Both the position numbers and the translations under genes were made by a program. Below the pieces are notes generated by a model, which ran no database searches, was not told the DNA's origin, and was given only the letters and a program-made list of their open reading frames with translations. DNA of 64,000 bases from Protaetiibacter larvae (GTDB taxonomy: Bacteria; Actinomycetota; Actinomycetes; Actinomycetales; Microbacteriaceae): positions 2,480,001 through 2,544,000 of the forward strand of contig NZ_CP043504.1 in the NCBI RefSeq assembly GCF_008365275.1, read 5' to 3'. Below, piece after piece: positions 17,268-25,494 of this stretch (the first letter of the stretch is position 1; the number at the start of each line of letters is the position of its first letter).

Positions 17268-18311
17268 TCATTCGCCCTGCGGCACGTCGGTGTCGGTGGT
17301 GAGATGCGGGGCGATGTCCCGCGGTTCCAGCGTACCCGCCAGCACCTCCGCCACCTGGCTGACGATCGGCATCTCCACCCCGCGGCTCGCGGCCAGCTCC
17401 AGGATGGGCGCCACCGACGACAGCCCTTCCGCGGTCTGGTTCATCTGCGCGATGACCTCGTGGTAGTCGTAGCCCTGCCCGAGCAGGCGCCCCGCGGTGT
17501 TGTTGCGCGACAGCGGCGATTCGCACGTCGCGATGAGGTCGCCGAGGCCCGCGAGCCCGCTCATCGTCTCCGGCAGCGCGCCGAACGCGACCGCGAAGTC
17601 CGTCATCTCGACGAGCCCGCGGGTGATGATCGACGCCTTGGTGTTCTCGCCGTAGCCGACCCCGTCGACGATGCCGATCGCGACGGCGATGAGGTTCTTG
17701 AGCACCCCGCCGAACTCGGTGCCGATGACATCCGTGTTGACGAAGGAACGGAAGTACGGGTTGCTCGCGGCACGCGCCACCGTCGTCGCGGTGTCGAGGC
17801 TCGCGGATGCCACGACCGCCGCGGTCGGCTGCTCCTTCGCGATCTCGAGCGCCAGGTTGGGGCCGGAGACCACGGCGATGCGCGAGGGCGGCACGTCGAG
17901 CTCCTGCGCGATCACCTCGCTCATCCGCAGGCCCGTGCCCTTCTCGACGCCCTTCATGAGCGAGACGATCGGCACGTCTGCCGGGATCAGCTCGCGCACG
18001 ATGCGCAGGTTCTCCCGCAGCGACTGGCTCGGCACCGAGAGGTACAGCTGGTCCGCGCCGTCGAGCACCTCGGGGAGGCGGCTGGATGCCGAGATCCCGC
18101 GCGGCAGGTTGATGCCCGGCAGGTAGTCGGAGTTGCGGCGCGACTGCATGATCTCGCGCGCCAGCTCGGGGCGGCGCGCCCAGATCGTCACCCGCGATCC
18201 GCCGTCGGCGAGGATCTTGGCGAAGGTGGTGCCCCAGGATCCGGCCCCCAGCACGGCCACGCGGCGCGGCACGGCGCCCTCGTCGGAACTCACCCGCCCA
18301 TTCTCGCCCAT
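17268..18311 (-). CDS. gpsA: NAD(P)-dependent glycerol-3-phosphate dehydrogenase
   Basis: A 347-residue GpsA converting dihydroxyacetone phosphate to sn-glycerol-3-phosphate for phospholipid synthesis. Visible: VAVLGAGSWGTTFAKILADGG (Rossmann), SLMKGVEKGTGLRMSEVI, VSGPNLALEIAKEQPTA, FGGVLKNLIAVAIGIVDGVGYGENTKASIITRG with the catalytic Lys, and the family segment TMSGLAGLGDLIATC. ATG at 18311 has a GGGGGAGGGC ribosome site; a GTG six codons later is the alternative. It pairs functionally with plsC 1 kb away. Confidence 0.96.
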   Translation of the reverse strand: MGENGRVSSDEGAVPRRVAVLGAGSWGTTFAKILADGGSRVTIWARRPELAREIMQSRRNSDYLPGINLPRGISASSRLPEVLDGADQLYLSVPSQSLRENLRIVRELIPADVPIVSLMKGVEKGTGLRMSEVIAQELDVPPSRIAVVSGPNLALEIAKEQPTAAVVASASLDTATTVARAASNPYFRSFVNTDVIGTEFGGVLKNLIAVAIGIVDGVGYGENTKASIITRGLVEMTDFAVAFGALPETMSGLAGLGDLIATCESPLSRNNTAGRLLGQGYDYHEVIAQMNQTAEGLSSVAPILELAASRGVEMPIVSQVAEVLAGTLEPRDIAPHLTTDTDVPQGE

Positions 18312-18349
18312 GCGCCCTCCCCCGGCGGCATGGGCGAGCCGTGCGCCGA

Positions 18350-18355
18350 TACGCT
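18350..18355 (+). promoter_or_regulatory. -10 hexamer of leaderless EI24 gene promoter
   Basis: TACGCT, six bases (GCCCGC), then ATG at 18362; this also supports that start over a GTG 21 bases upstream. Confidence 0.45.
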
Positions 18356-18361
18356 GCCCGC

Positions 18362-19126
18362 ATGGGCAGGCGTGCGGATGCGACGCGTCACGTCGGCACC
18401 GAGCTGCTGCGCGGGGTGCGGGACCTCGGGCGCGGTTTCGGGTTCTGGCGGGTGCGACCGGGGCTCATGGCGCTCGGCCTGCTGCCGGCCGCGCTCGTGG
18501 CGATCGCGCTGGGCGCCGGCATCGTGGTGCTCATCCTCAACCTCGGGGCGTTGACCGAGTGGCTGACGCCGTTCTCCACGCACTGGTGGGACTGGGTGCG
18601 CCTCGGCGCCCGATACGTGCTCGGCTTCGCGATCGTCGCGGGCGCCGTCGTGCTGTCGGGATTCGCGTTCACGGCGCTCAGCCTGCTGTTCGGCGAGCCC
18701 GTGTACACGCGGATCTGGCGGGCCGTCGAGGAGCACGAGGGCGGCGCGCCCACCGGAGCGGAGCCGGGCTTCTGGCGTTCGGTCGGGGATGCCGCGCTGC
18801 TCGTGGCACAGGGGGTGCTGAGCGGCATCGTCGTCTGGGCGCTCGGGCTCGTCCCCGTGGTGGGAGTGCTGGCGCCTGTGCTCGGTTTCGTGATCGCGAG
18901 TCGCCTCGTGGCGCTCGAGCTGACGGCGCGGCCGCTCGAGGGTCGCGGGTTGACCCGGCCAGAGCGCGCCCGGATGCTGCGCTCGCGCAACCCTCGGCTG
19001 CTCGGCTTCGGGCTCGCCGTGCACCTGTGCTACCTCGTGCCGCTCGGGCAGGTGCTCGTGATGCCGGCGGCGGTCGTGGCGGCGACGCTGCTGGCGCGCG
19101 AGGCGCACGACGACCCCGCGAGGTGA
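18362..19126 (+). CDS. EI24/CysZ-like integral membrane protein
   Basis: A 254-residue polytopic protein of the EI24 (CysZ/etoposide-induced 2.4) family. Hydrophobic segments lie near residues 37-62, 85-110, 145-175 and 215-240; FAFTALSLLFGEPVYTRI and GFVIASRLVALELTARPLEGRG are characteristic. CysZ members move sulfate; for actinobacterial members no substrate is established. It is on the plus strand inside the minus-strand plsC/gpsA block, next to a palindromic repeat cluster, so it probably arrived after the block formed. Confidence 0.85.
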   Translation: MGRRADATRHVGTELLRGVRDLGRGFGFWRVRPGLMALGLLPAALVAIALGAGIVVLILNLGALTEWLTPFSTHWWDWVRLGARYVLGFAIVAGAVVLSGFAFTALSLLFGEPVYTRIWRAVEEHEGGAPTGAEPGFWRSVGDAALLVAQGVLSGIVVWALGLVPVVGVLAPVLGFVIASRLVALELTARPLEGRGLTRPERARMLRSRNPRLLGFGLAVHLCYLVPLGQVLVMPAAVVAATLLAREAHDDPAR

Positions 19127-19168
19127 ACGAGGAGGGCCGCCGGAGGCGACGCGTCTCGATGCCACGGG

Positions 19169-19282
19169 GTGATCTCGATACGCCGCTGCGCGGCTACTCG
19201 ATCAGCGGGGGTTACGCCGCTGCGCGGCTGCAGGCGCAACCCCGCTGATCGAGTGCCGCCCGAAGGGCGGTGTATCGAGATC
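19169..19282. repeat. Palindromic repeat cluster (GATCTCGATACGCCG type)
   Basis: Starts with GATCTCGATACGCCGCTGCG, continues with GGCTACTCGATCAGCGGGGG, a TTACGCCGCTGCGCGGCTGC spacer, then the inverted copy CCCCGCTGATCGAGTGCC and GGCGGTGTATCGAGATCC. The whole cluster is one large inverted repeat lying between convergent EI24 and plsC genes, where it may also stop transcription. Same family as 4155-4313 and 57631-57676. Confidence 0.8.
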
Positions 19283-19290
19283 CGCGGATC

Positions 19291-20061
19291 TCAGGACTCG
19301 AAGCGGCCGATCTCGGTCTGGCCGTGCGCCGCGGGATCCCAGCGCCCCTCGGGCGCGGTCTCGCCGCGCAGTTCCTCGAGCAGGCTCGTGATGGCGACCA
19401 TCACGGCCTCGGTCGCCCCGGCGAGCACCGCCTGGTCGATCGGCTTGCCGCGCCAGGCGTCCAGGTTCACGGGCTCGCCGATGATCACCTCGACGGTCTT
19501 GCGCGGGAACAGGCTCAGCTTCTTCGAGTAGCGCGGCAGGATCTGCTGCACGCCCCAATGGGCCATCGGGATCACCGGCACTCCGTGCTCGAGTGCGGTG
19601 CGCACGGCACCCGTCTTGCCGCGCATCGGCCACAGCTCCGGCTGCCGCGTGAGGGTGCCCTCGGGGTAGATGACGACGGCGAGGCCGTCCTCGACGAGGC
19701 GCGCGGCGGCCGCGAGCGGCTGCCGGTTGTGGCCGGCCCCCTGCCGCTCCACGGGGATCTGCCCGGTGCCGCGCAGGATGCCGCCGAGCACCGGCACCCG
19801 GAAGAGGCTCGCCTTCGCGAGGAAGCGCGGCACGCGTCCGTGCTTCCACAGGATGTAGCCCGACACGAGCGGGTCGAAGTTGGAGTAGTGGTTGGGGGCG
19901 AACACGAACGCCCCCTCCGCGGGGATGCGCTCGGGATGCCGCACCCGGTACCGCGCGACGAGCAGCAGGAACGGCACCGCGATCCCGGCGACGATGCGCC
20001 AGAAGAAGGTCTTCTCGGATCGACGCCGACCCGGGCCGGGAGCGGCGGGGGGTGCGGCCAT
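19291..20061 (-). CDS. plsC: 1-acyl-sn-glycerol-3-phosphate acyltransferase
   Basis: A 256-residue PlsC-type acyltransferase acting at the inner membrane on lysophosphatidic acid. It has one N-terminal hydrophobic segment (about residues 20-36), the catalytic motif NHYSNFD (Asn57-Asp63), and the substrate motif YPEGTLTR, plus KTGAVRTALEHGVPVIPMAHWG. The ATG overlaps the murA stop by one base (TGATG), so it is coupled to murA; together with gpsA it links phospholipid and peptidoglycan precursors. Confidence 0.94.
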   Translation of the reverse strand: MAAPPAAPGPGRRRSEKTFFWRIVAGIAVPFLLLVARYRVRHPERIPAEGAFVFAPNHYSNFDPLVSGYILWKHGRVPRFLAKASLFRVPVLGGILRGTGQIPVERQGAGHNRQPLAAAARLVEDGLAVVIYPEGTLTRQPELWPMRGKTGAVRTALEHGVPVIPMAHWGVQQILPRYSKKLSLFPRKTVEVIIGEPVNLDAWRGKPIDQAVLAGATEAVMVAITSLLEELRGETAPEGRWDPAAHGQTEIGRFES

Positions 20062-21437
20062 CAGTCGACGAGCGCGAAGTCGGCGCCGAGGGCGTCGAGC
20101 TTCTCGACGAAGCGCTCGTAGCCGCGGCTGATGATGCCGACATTGGTGATCGAGCTGCGCCCCTGGGCGGTGAGCGCCGCGATGAGGTAGCTGAAGCCGC
20201 CGCGCAGGTCGGGCACGTTGACATCCGCGCCGTGCAGCTTCGACGGGCCGGTGATCACCGCGACCTGCTCGAGCGGGCGGCGCGGCACGCGCCAGGTGGG
20301 CGAGTCGTAGCCGTCCTTGTGCACGACGATGTCGGCGCCCATCTCGACGAGCGCGTCGGTGAAGCCGAAGCGGTTCTCGTAGACCGTCTCGCGCACGACC
20401 GACACGCCGTCCGCCTGGGTGAGGGCGACGATGAGCGGCTGCTGCCAGTCGGTCATGAAGCCGGGGTGCACGTCCGTCTCCACGACGACGGGCTTCAGCT
20501 CGCCCGCGCGGAAGAAGCGGATGCCGTCCTCCTGCACGTCGAAGCCGCCGCCCGCCTTGCGGAAGATGTTGAGGAAGGTCATGAGCTCCTGCTGCGCGGC
20601 TCCCCCGACGAAGATGTCGCCGTCGGTCGCGAGCGCGAGGGAGGCCCAGCTGGCCGCCTCGTTGCGGTCGAAGATCGCCCGGTGCGTGTAGCCCTCGAGG
20701 TGGTCGACGCCTTCGATGAAGATCGTGCGGTTGGGCTCGACCGTGATGATGGCGCCCATCTTCTGCAGGATCGCGATGAGGTCCATGATCTCGGGCTCGA
20801 TCGCCGCGTTCTTGAGCTCCGTCACGCCTTCCGCACGCACCGCGGTGAGCAGCACCTGCTCGGTGGCGCCGACGCTCGGGTAGGGCAGTTCGATGTGGGC
20901 GCCCTTGAGTCCGTTGGGCGCGGTGATGCGGATGCCCTCATAGCTCTTGTCGACGATCGCCCCGAAGGCGCGCAGCGCGTCCATGTGGAAGTCGATGGGC
21001 CGGTCGCCGATGCGGCAGCCGCCGAGGTCCGGGATGAGCGCCTCGCCGAGGCGGTGCAGCAGCGGGCCGCAGAACAGGATCGGGATGCGGCTGGAGCCGG
21101 CGAGCGCGTCGATCTGGGCGAAGTGCGCCTTGAGCACGTTCGAGGGGTCGAGCAGCAGCTCGCCTTCGGCGGGACTCGTGACGGCGACGCCGTAGGCGTC
21201 GAGCATCCGGGTGACGACGTGCACGTCGCTGATCTCGGGAACGTTCTGCAGCAGGCTCGGGCTGTCACCGAGGAGAGCGGCGACCATGGCCTTGGTGGCG
21301 AGGTTCTTGGCCCCGCGCACCTCGATGCGTCCGCGCAGCGGCTTGCCGCCCTCGATGACGATCCGATCCGAGGTGAGTCCCACGCGCGCTCCTGCCTTCT
21401 GGGCGTCGCGCGCGAGGTTCATCGCGACTGAATCCAC
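20061..21437 (-). CDS. murA: UDP-N-acetylglucosamine 1-carboxyvinyltransferase
   Basis: A 458-residue MurA, first committed enzyme of peptidoglycan synthesis (enolpyruvyl transfer from PEP). VRGAKNLATKAMVAALL carries the catalytic Lys and Asn; GGCRIGDRPIDFHM places a Cys at about residue 141, equivalent to E. coli Cys115. Mycobacterial MurA has Asp there and resists fosfomycin, so this enzyme keeps the fosfomycin-reactive residue. GTG at 21437 was taken as start; ATG at 21422 is the alternative. Follows leuD by 34 bp. Confidence 0.96.
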   Translation of the reverse strand: MDSVAMNLARDAQKAGARVGLTSDRIVIEGGKPLRGRIEVRGAKNLATKAMVAALLGDSPSLLQNVPEISDVHVVTRMLDAYGVAVTSPAEGELLLDPSNVLKAHFAQIDALAGSSRIPILFCGPLLHRLGEALIPDLGGCRIGDRPIDFHMDALRAFGAIVDKSYEGIRITAPNGLKGAHIELPYPSVGATEQVLLTAVRAEGVTELKNAAIEPEIMDLIAILQKMGAIITVEPNRTIFIEGVDHLEGYTHRAIFDRNEAASWASLALATDGDIFVGGAAQQELMTFLNIFRKAGGGFDVQEDGIRFFRAGELKPVVVETDVHPGFMTDWQQPLIVALTQADGVSVVRETVYENRFGFTDALVEMGADIVVHKDGYDSPTWRVPRRPLEQVAVITGPSKLHGADVNVPDLRGGFSYLIAALTAQGRSSITNVGIISRGYERFVEKLDALGADFALVD

Positions 21438-21471
21438 GTGTTACCTATGCCTTGCCTGGTGCCCTGTGGGG

Positions 21472-22068
21472 CTAGCGGACGGGGAGGGTCCGAGGTCTCC
21501 AGCTCTCGCGGGTTCCCTCGAACTCGGTGATCCGCGCTTCGTCGCGCAACGTGAGCCCGATGTCGTCGAGCCCCTCCAACAGCCTCCATCGAGTGTAATC
21601 ATCGATGTCGAAAGCGAACGAGACCTCTCCGACACTCACCGTCTTCGCAACCAGGTCGACCGTGGCCGCTATTCCCGGCTCGGCCTCGATGCGCTCCCAG
21701 AGCTGCTCGATCTGCTCCTCGGGGATGGTGCCGGTGAGCAGACCCTGCTTGCCCGAGTTGCCGCGGAAGATGTCGGCGAAGCGGGGCGAGATGACGGCGC
21801 GGAAGCCGAAGTCCCGCAGCGCCCACACCGCGTGCTCGCGGCTGGATCCGGTGCCGAAGTCGGGCCCGGCGATGAGCACCTTCGCCCCCTGGTACTCGGG
21901 GCGGTTGAGGATGAAGTCGGGGTCCTGCCGCCACTGGTAGAACAGGGCGTCGTCGAAGCCGGTCTTGGTGACGCGCTTGAGGAACTGCGCGGGGATGATC
22001 TGGTCGGTGTCGACGTTCGAGCGGCGGAACGGGACGGCGACGCCCTCGATCACGGTGATCTTGTCCAT
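21472..22068 (-). CDS. leuD: 3-isopropylmalate dehydratase small subunit
   Basis: A 198-residue LeuD, partner of LeuC in isomerising 2- to 3-isopropylmalate in leucine synthesis. It has [33 protein letters not shown] and [15 protein letters not shown], all typical. Its ATG overlaps the leuC stop by one base (TGATG), as expected for equimolar subunits. C-terminal [17 protein letters not shown] is usual for actinobacterial LeuD. Confidence 0.97.
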   Translation of the reverse strand: MDKITVIEGVAVPFRRSNVDTDQIIPAQFLKRVTKTGFDDALFYQWRQDPDFILNRPEYQGAKVLIAGPDFGTGSSREHAVWALRDFGFRAVISPRFADIFRGNSGKQGLLTGTIPEEQIEQLWERIEAEPGIAATVDLVAKTVSVGEVSFAFDIDDYTRWRLLEGLDDIGLTLRDEARITEFEGTRESWRPRTLPVR

Positions 22069-23522
22069 CAGCGGGCTCCCTCGGAGTGGTCCAGATCCCA
22101 CGGGCTCGACAGGGTGCCGCGGATGGCGGTGGCGGCGGCGACGAGCGGCGACACCAGGTGGGTGCGACCGCCCTTGCCCTGGCGGCCTTCGAAGTTGCGG
22201 TTCGAGGTGGAGGCGCAGCGCTCCCCCGGCGCGAGCTGGTCGGGGTTCATGCCGAGGCACATCGAGCAGCCGGCGAAACGCCACTCCGCCCCGAACTCCT
22301 CGAACACCTTGTCGAGGCCTTCGGCCTCGGCCTCCAGGCGCACGCGGGCCGAGCCCGGGACGACCATGACGCGCACATGGTCGGCCTTCTTCTTGCCCTT
22401 CACGATGGAGGCGAAGGCGCGCAGGTCCTCGATACGGCTGTTGGTGCAGGAGCCCATGAACACGGCGTCGACCCTGATGTCCTTCATGGGGGTGCCGGCC
22501 TCGAGGTCCATGTACTCCAGCGCGCGCTCGGCGGCGGCCTGGTCGTTGGGGTCCTCGTAGCTGTCGGGCGCCGGGACCACATCCGACAGCGAGACGCCCT
22601 GGCCGGGGTTGGTGCCCCAGGTCACGAAGGGCTCGAGCTCGTCGGCGTCGAGGAACACCTCGGCGTCGAACACGGCGCCCTCGTCGGTCGGCAGCGTCTT
22701 CCAGTAGGCGACGGCGGCATCCCAGTCCTCGCCCTTCGGGGCGTGGGGTCGGCCCTGCACGTAGTCGAAGGTCGTCTGGTCGGGGGCGACGAGCCCCGCG
22801 CGCGCGCCGGCCTCGATCGACATGTTGCAGATCGTCATCCGTCCCTCCATGGAGAGCGCGCGGATGGCGCTGCCGCGGTATTCGAGCACGTAGCCCTGCC
22901 CGCCGCCGGTGCCGATCTTCGCGATGACGGCGAGGATGATGTCCTTCGCGGTGACGCCGGGGCGCAGCGTGCCCTCCACGTTGATCGCCATCGTCTTGAA
23001 CGGCTTGAGGGGCAGCGTCTGGGTGGCCATGACGTGCTCGACCTCGGAGGTGCCGATGCCGAAGGCCATCGCGCCGAACGCGCCGTGGGTGGAGGTGTGC
23101 GAGTCGCCGCACACCACGGTGATGCCCGGCATCGTGAGGCCCAGCTGCGGGCCGACGACGTGCACGATGCCCTGCTCGGCGTCGCCCAGCGAGTGCAGGC
23201 GGATGCCGAACTCCTCGGCGTTGCGGCGGAGGGTCTCGATCTGGGTGCGGCTCGTGAGGTCGGCGATGGGCCGGTCGATCGCGAGGGTGGGGGTGTTGTG
23301 GTCCTCGGTGGCGATGGTGAGGTCGGGACGGCGAACCGGGCGGCCGGCCTGCCGCAGACCGTCGAAGGCCTGCGGGCTCGTGACCTCGTGGACCAGGTGC
23401 AGGTCGATGTAGATGAGGTCGGGTTCGCCGTTCTCGCCCTTGGCGACGACGTGGGAGTCCCAGACCTTCTCGGCCAGGGTGCGGGGGCGCGATGACGCGG
23501 GCCCGGTGGAGACGGTGCTCAT
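22068..23522 (-). CDS. leuC: 3-isopropylmalate dehydratase large subunit
   Basis: A 484-residue aconitase-family subunit carrying a 4Fe-4S cluster. Signatures: [53 protein letters not shown] and [33 protein letters not shown], with the cluster cysteines in GSCTNS and GCSMC. It has an AAGGA ribosome site and a 70-base leader containing a short Leu/Arg-rich ORF and a hairpin, so expression probably responds to leucine supply by attenuation. Confidence 0.97.
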   Translation of the reverse strand: MSTVSTGPASSRPRTLAEKVWDSHVVAKGENGEPDLIYIDLHLVHEVTSPQAFDGLRQAGRPVRRPDLTIATEDHNTPTLAIDRPIADLTSRTQIETLRRNAEEFGIRLHSLGDAEQGIVHVVGPQLGLTMPGITVVCGDSHTSTHGAFGAMAFGIGTSEVEHVMATQTLPLKPFKTMAINVEGTLRPGVTAKDIILAVIAKIGTGGGQGYVLEYRGSAIRALSMEGRMTICNMSIEAGARAGLVAPDQTTFDYVQGRPHAPKGEDWDAAVAYWKTLPTDEGAVFDAEVFLDADELEPFVTWGTNPGQGVSLSDVVPAPDSYEDPNDQAAAERALEYMDLEAGTPMKDIRVDAVFMGSCTNSRIEDLRAFASIVKGKKKADHVRVMVVPGSARVRLEAEAEGLDKVFEEFGAEWRFAGCSMCLGMNPDQLAPGERCASTSNRNFEGRQGKGGRTHLVSPLVAAATAIRGTLSSPWDLDHSEGAR

Positions 23523-23569
23523 GAGTGTGTCGGTTCCTTCAACGAAGATGAAACGGCCCGCGACGAACT

Positions 23570-23607
23570 CCGCGACGAGGGAGGCCGGGGGCTAGGCCTC
23601 GTCGCGG
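23570..23607 (-). promoter_or_regulatory. Attenuator-like hairpin in leuCD leader
   Basis: CCGCGACGAGG (minus strand, 23607-23597) pairs perfectly over 11 bp with CCTCGTCGCGG (23580-23570). The 5' arm overlaps the last codons of the leader peptide, so a ribosome stalled at the Leu/Arg codons or finishing translation would change folding. There is no clear U-tract; a second CGTCGCGG downstream could pair alternatively. Mechanism inferred. Confidence 0.55.
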
Positions 23608-23636
23608 CGACGAAGGAGAAGGCGCCGACGGAGCAT
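23592..23636 (-). CDS. leuCD leader peptide MLRRRLLLRRRDEA
   Basis: A 14-residue ORF directly upstream of leuC with four Leu and six Arg codons, including a Leu-Leu-Leu run in which CTT, rare in this GC-rich genome, is used twice. It has no ribosome site, but TATCCT lies six bases before its ATG, so it is probably translated from a leaderless mRNA, as known for leucine leader peptides in other actinobacteria. It ends inside the 5' arm of an 11 bp hairpin. Confidence 0.65.
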   Translation of the reverse strand: MLRRRLLLRRRDEA

Positions 23637-23642
23637 CCAGTG

Positions 23643-23648
23643 AGGATA
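23643..23648 (-). promoter_or_regulatory. -10 hexamer of leu leader promoter
   Basis: TATCCT, six bases (CACTGG), then the leader-peptide ATG. It lies 17 bp after the stop of the last secretion-locus gene. A -35 could not be assigned with confidence. Confidence 0.55.
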
Positions 23649-23665
23649 TCACCGCCCGCGGGGGA

Positions 23666-24292
23666 TCACCTGCGCGCGACGGTGAGCACGAAGTCGCCGA
23701 GCTCGACCGATGAGCCCTCGCCCACCTCGACCTTGCGTCCGGGCACGGCTTCGGTGACGTCCTCGCCGTGCACGACCCAGACGCCGTTGGTGGAGTTGAG
23801 GTCGTGCACCCACAGCCCCTGCTCGTCGACTTCGAACACGGCGTGGGTCTTCGACACCGAGTGGGTGGTGTCGTCGACGGCGATGAGCTCGGCGCCCGGG
23901 TAGGCGTCGGAGGGCGCCGGGTTGCGGCCGATGAGCGCGACGGTGCGCACGATCGCCTCCGCCCCGTCCGGCAGCACGAGGCGCCACAGCACCGGAGCCG
24001 GGACCGCGGCCGGGATGATCGGCACCTCGGCGGTCACCGGCGCCTGCGCGGCGAGGATCGCCGCCTCCTCGGCGTCGAGCGGCTCGCGGCGGGTGTCGTA
24101 GGAGACCTGTGCGGGCGCGGGCGGCGAAGGCGGCGCGGGCGGCGGAACCGGAACGCCGGGGGTCGCCGGCACGAAGACGATCTCCTCGCGCTCGACGCGC
24201 GGGCGCTCCGGCTTCGGCGGCGTCTTGAAGGTGCTCGTGTCGAAGATGCCCGGCGGCAGCGTGATGAAGCCGTCGTCGTCGGTGTCCGCCAT
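23666..24292 (-). CDS. FHA-domain protein at the 3' end of the secretion locus
   Basis: A 208-residue protein with a Pro-rich N-terminal half and a C-terminal FHA domain (about residues 105-205). The phosphothreonine-binding signatures are present: LIGRNPAPSDAYPGAE, SVSKTHAVFEVDEQ and DLNSTNGVWVV. It closely resembles the FHA protein at 50.8-51.3 kb at the other end of the locus, so FHA genes bracket it. It should bind a protein phosphorylated by the locus kinase. ATG 24292 has a GGGAGGGCGG ribosome site; an upstream ATG at 24316 is possible. Confidence 0.85.
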   Translation of the reverse strand: MADTDDDGFITLPPGIFDTSTFKTPPKPERPRVEREEIVFVPATPGVPVPPPAPPSPPAPAQVSYDTRREPLDAEEAAILAAQAPVTAEVPIIPAAVPAPVLWRLVLPDGAEAIVRTVALIGRNPAPSDAYPGAELIAVDDTTHSVSKTHAVFEVDEQGLWVHDLNSTNGVWVVHGEDVTEAVPGRKVEVGEGSSVELGDFVLTVARR

Positions 24293-24349
24293 CGACCGCC
24301 CTCCCGTGTGAGACATGCTCGCCCGCAACGAGAGTAGCCCAGAAGGTGC

Positions 24350-25027
24350 TCAGCCCGGCAGCGTGGCCGACGGGGACTCCGGCGGGCCCGGGGCATCCCA
24401 TGCCGCGGCGCGCATGACCGCATCGAAGAACTGCAGCAGTTGCTCCTGCAGGGCCGCCAGCGAGGTCGTGAAGGTCACGAGCAGCACCCGCTTGGTGCCC
24501 GGGATGGCGACCCAGTAGTCCACGATGAGCGTCTCGAGGGTCCCGCTGTCGTCGCCGGACCCGACGTCGATGACACGCACCCGATGCAGACGGGTCGCCT
24601 TCGTCGCGGGCAGCGCGATCCTCACCCGATCCACGGGGTCGCCTGGATCCGCGTGACCCTCGGCGACGATGTGCTCGAGGCCCCGATCGAGGATGTCGAG
24701 CACGCCGTCGGGAGCGGTGCCGATCGCGGGGGTCATCCCCAGCTCGGGGAGGTACACCGTGAACGAGATCGGCAGGGGCACCCCGTCGAGGATCTGCACG
24801 GCGATGAACATGCTCTGCCCGCCGGCGCGGATGGCGGCGTCGACGGTCTCGGTGAACTCGCGCGTCAGCCGCGCCCGCAGCAGGGCACGATCGTCGTGGG
24901 CGCCGACCCGGTGACGCACCAGGCGATGCGCGGCGGCGACGGCGCGGTCCCGGTCGTGCAGCTCGACCGCCCACCAGTCGCCCGGCAGCCGGAAGCGAAG
25001 CTGCGGAAGCTCCTCGGTCGCGGTCAT
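24350..25027 (-). CDS. Secretion-locus accessory protein, related to the 211-aa protein at 27.5 kb
   Basis: A 225-residue soluble protein without a known motif. It aligns by eye with the 27454-28089 product: LPGxW near the N-terminus, a central VPLP segment, DYWVAIPGTKRVLLVTFTTSL, and FDAVMRAAAW at the C-terminus. The pattern (beta strands around a helix, DYW then TFS/TT) recalls PsbP/Mog1-like lipoprotein folds such as LpqN or DcrB; that is inference. Its ATG overlaps the upstream lipoprotein stop (ATGA). As part of effector module B it could be an immunity, chaperone or anchoring factor. Confidence 0.7.
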   Translation of the reverse strand: MTATEELPQLRFRLPGDWWAVELHDRDRAVAAAHRLVRHRVGAHDDRALLRARLTREFTETVDAAIRAGGQSMFIAVQILDGVPLPISFTVYLPELGMTPAIGTAPDGVLDILDRGLEHIVAEGHADPGDPVDRVRIALPATKATRLHRVRVIDVGSGDDSGTLETLIVDYWVAIPGTKRVLLVTFTTSLAALQEQLLQFFDAVMRAAAWDAPGPPESPSATLPG

Positions 25028-25494
25028 CCCGCAGCCGTCCACTCGCCATAGCGTTCCGCCAGCTCGTCGCCGCTCAGCGTGATCCGGTCGTCGATGACCT
25101 TGTCGGAGAGGCCCAGGACCTCGGCGGCTCCGCCGAGGTCGATGCTCCCCACGAACAGTTCGACCTCGCTCGGGCGGGGCGCCTGGGCCACATCGAGCAC
25201 GATGTCGGTCGGCCGGGCGGGCGAGGCGCGGAAGGCGGCAGCGAAAGCCGCCTCGACCGCCTGCGCCACGGCCGCGTCGTCCGTGTCGGTGACGTAGATC
25301 CGCAACCAGAAGCCCACACCGGCCGGCCCCTGCGAGAACGAGAGGTAGCTGTCGACGATGTTCGCATCGGCAGCGAGAAGCGCCGGGGGCACAGACTCTT
25401 CGAACGCGGCCGGCGACGCGGCGCACCCGACGAGGACGCCCGCACCCAGCGCGACCGCTGCTGCCGACGACACGATGCGTTCGAGGTTGCTCAT
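25024..25494 (-). CDS. Lipoprotein of effector module B (possible immunity protein)
   Basis: A 156-residue protein with a lipoprotein signal: hydrophobic residues about 9-22 followed by lipobox LVGC. The mature domain (about 130 residues) contains IVDSYLSFSQGPAGVGFWLRIYVTD and ends in GDELAERYGEWTAAG; no family recognised. It is coupled by an ATGA overlap directly downstream of the putative hydrolase effector and anchored outside, exactly where immunity to a lipid- or wall-attacking enzyme would be needed. That role is inference from position. Confidence 0.72.
   Translation of the reverse strand: MSNLERIVSSAAAVALGAGVLVGCAASPAAFEESVPPALLAADANIVDSYLSFSQGPAGVGFWLRIYVTDTDDAAVAQAVEAAFAAAFRASPARPTDIVLDVAQAPRPSEVELFVGSIDLGGAAEVLGLSDKVIDDRITLSGDELAERYGEWTAAG

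Noticed and set aside
23643-24292. leuCD as part of the secretion operon because they are co-directional
   Set aside because: A -10, leader peptide and hairpin separate them, and leuCD continues into murA; functional linkage is unlikely, though read-through cannot be excluded.
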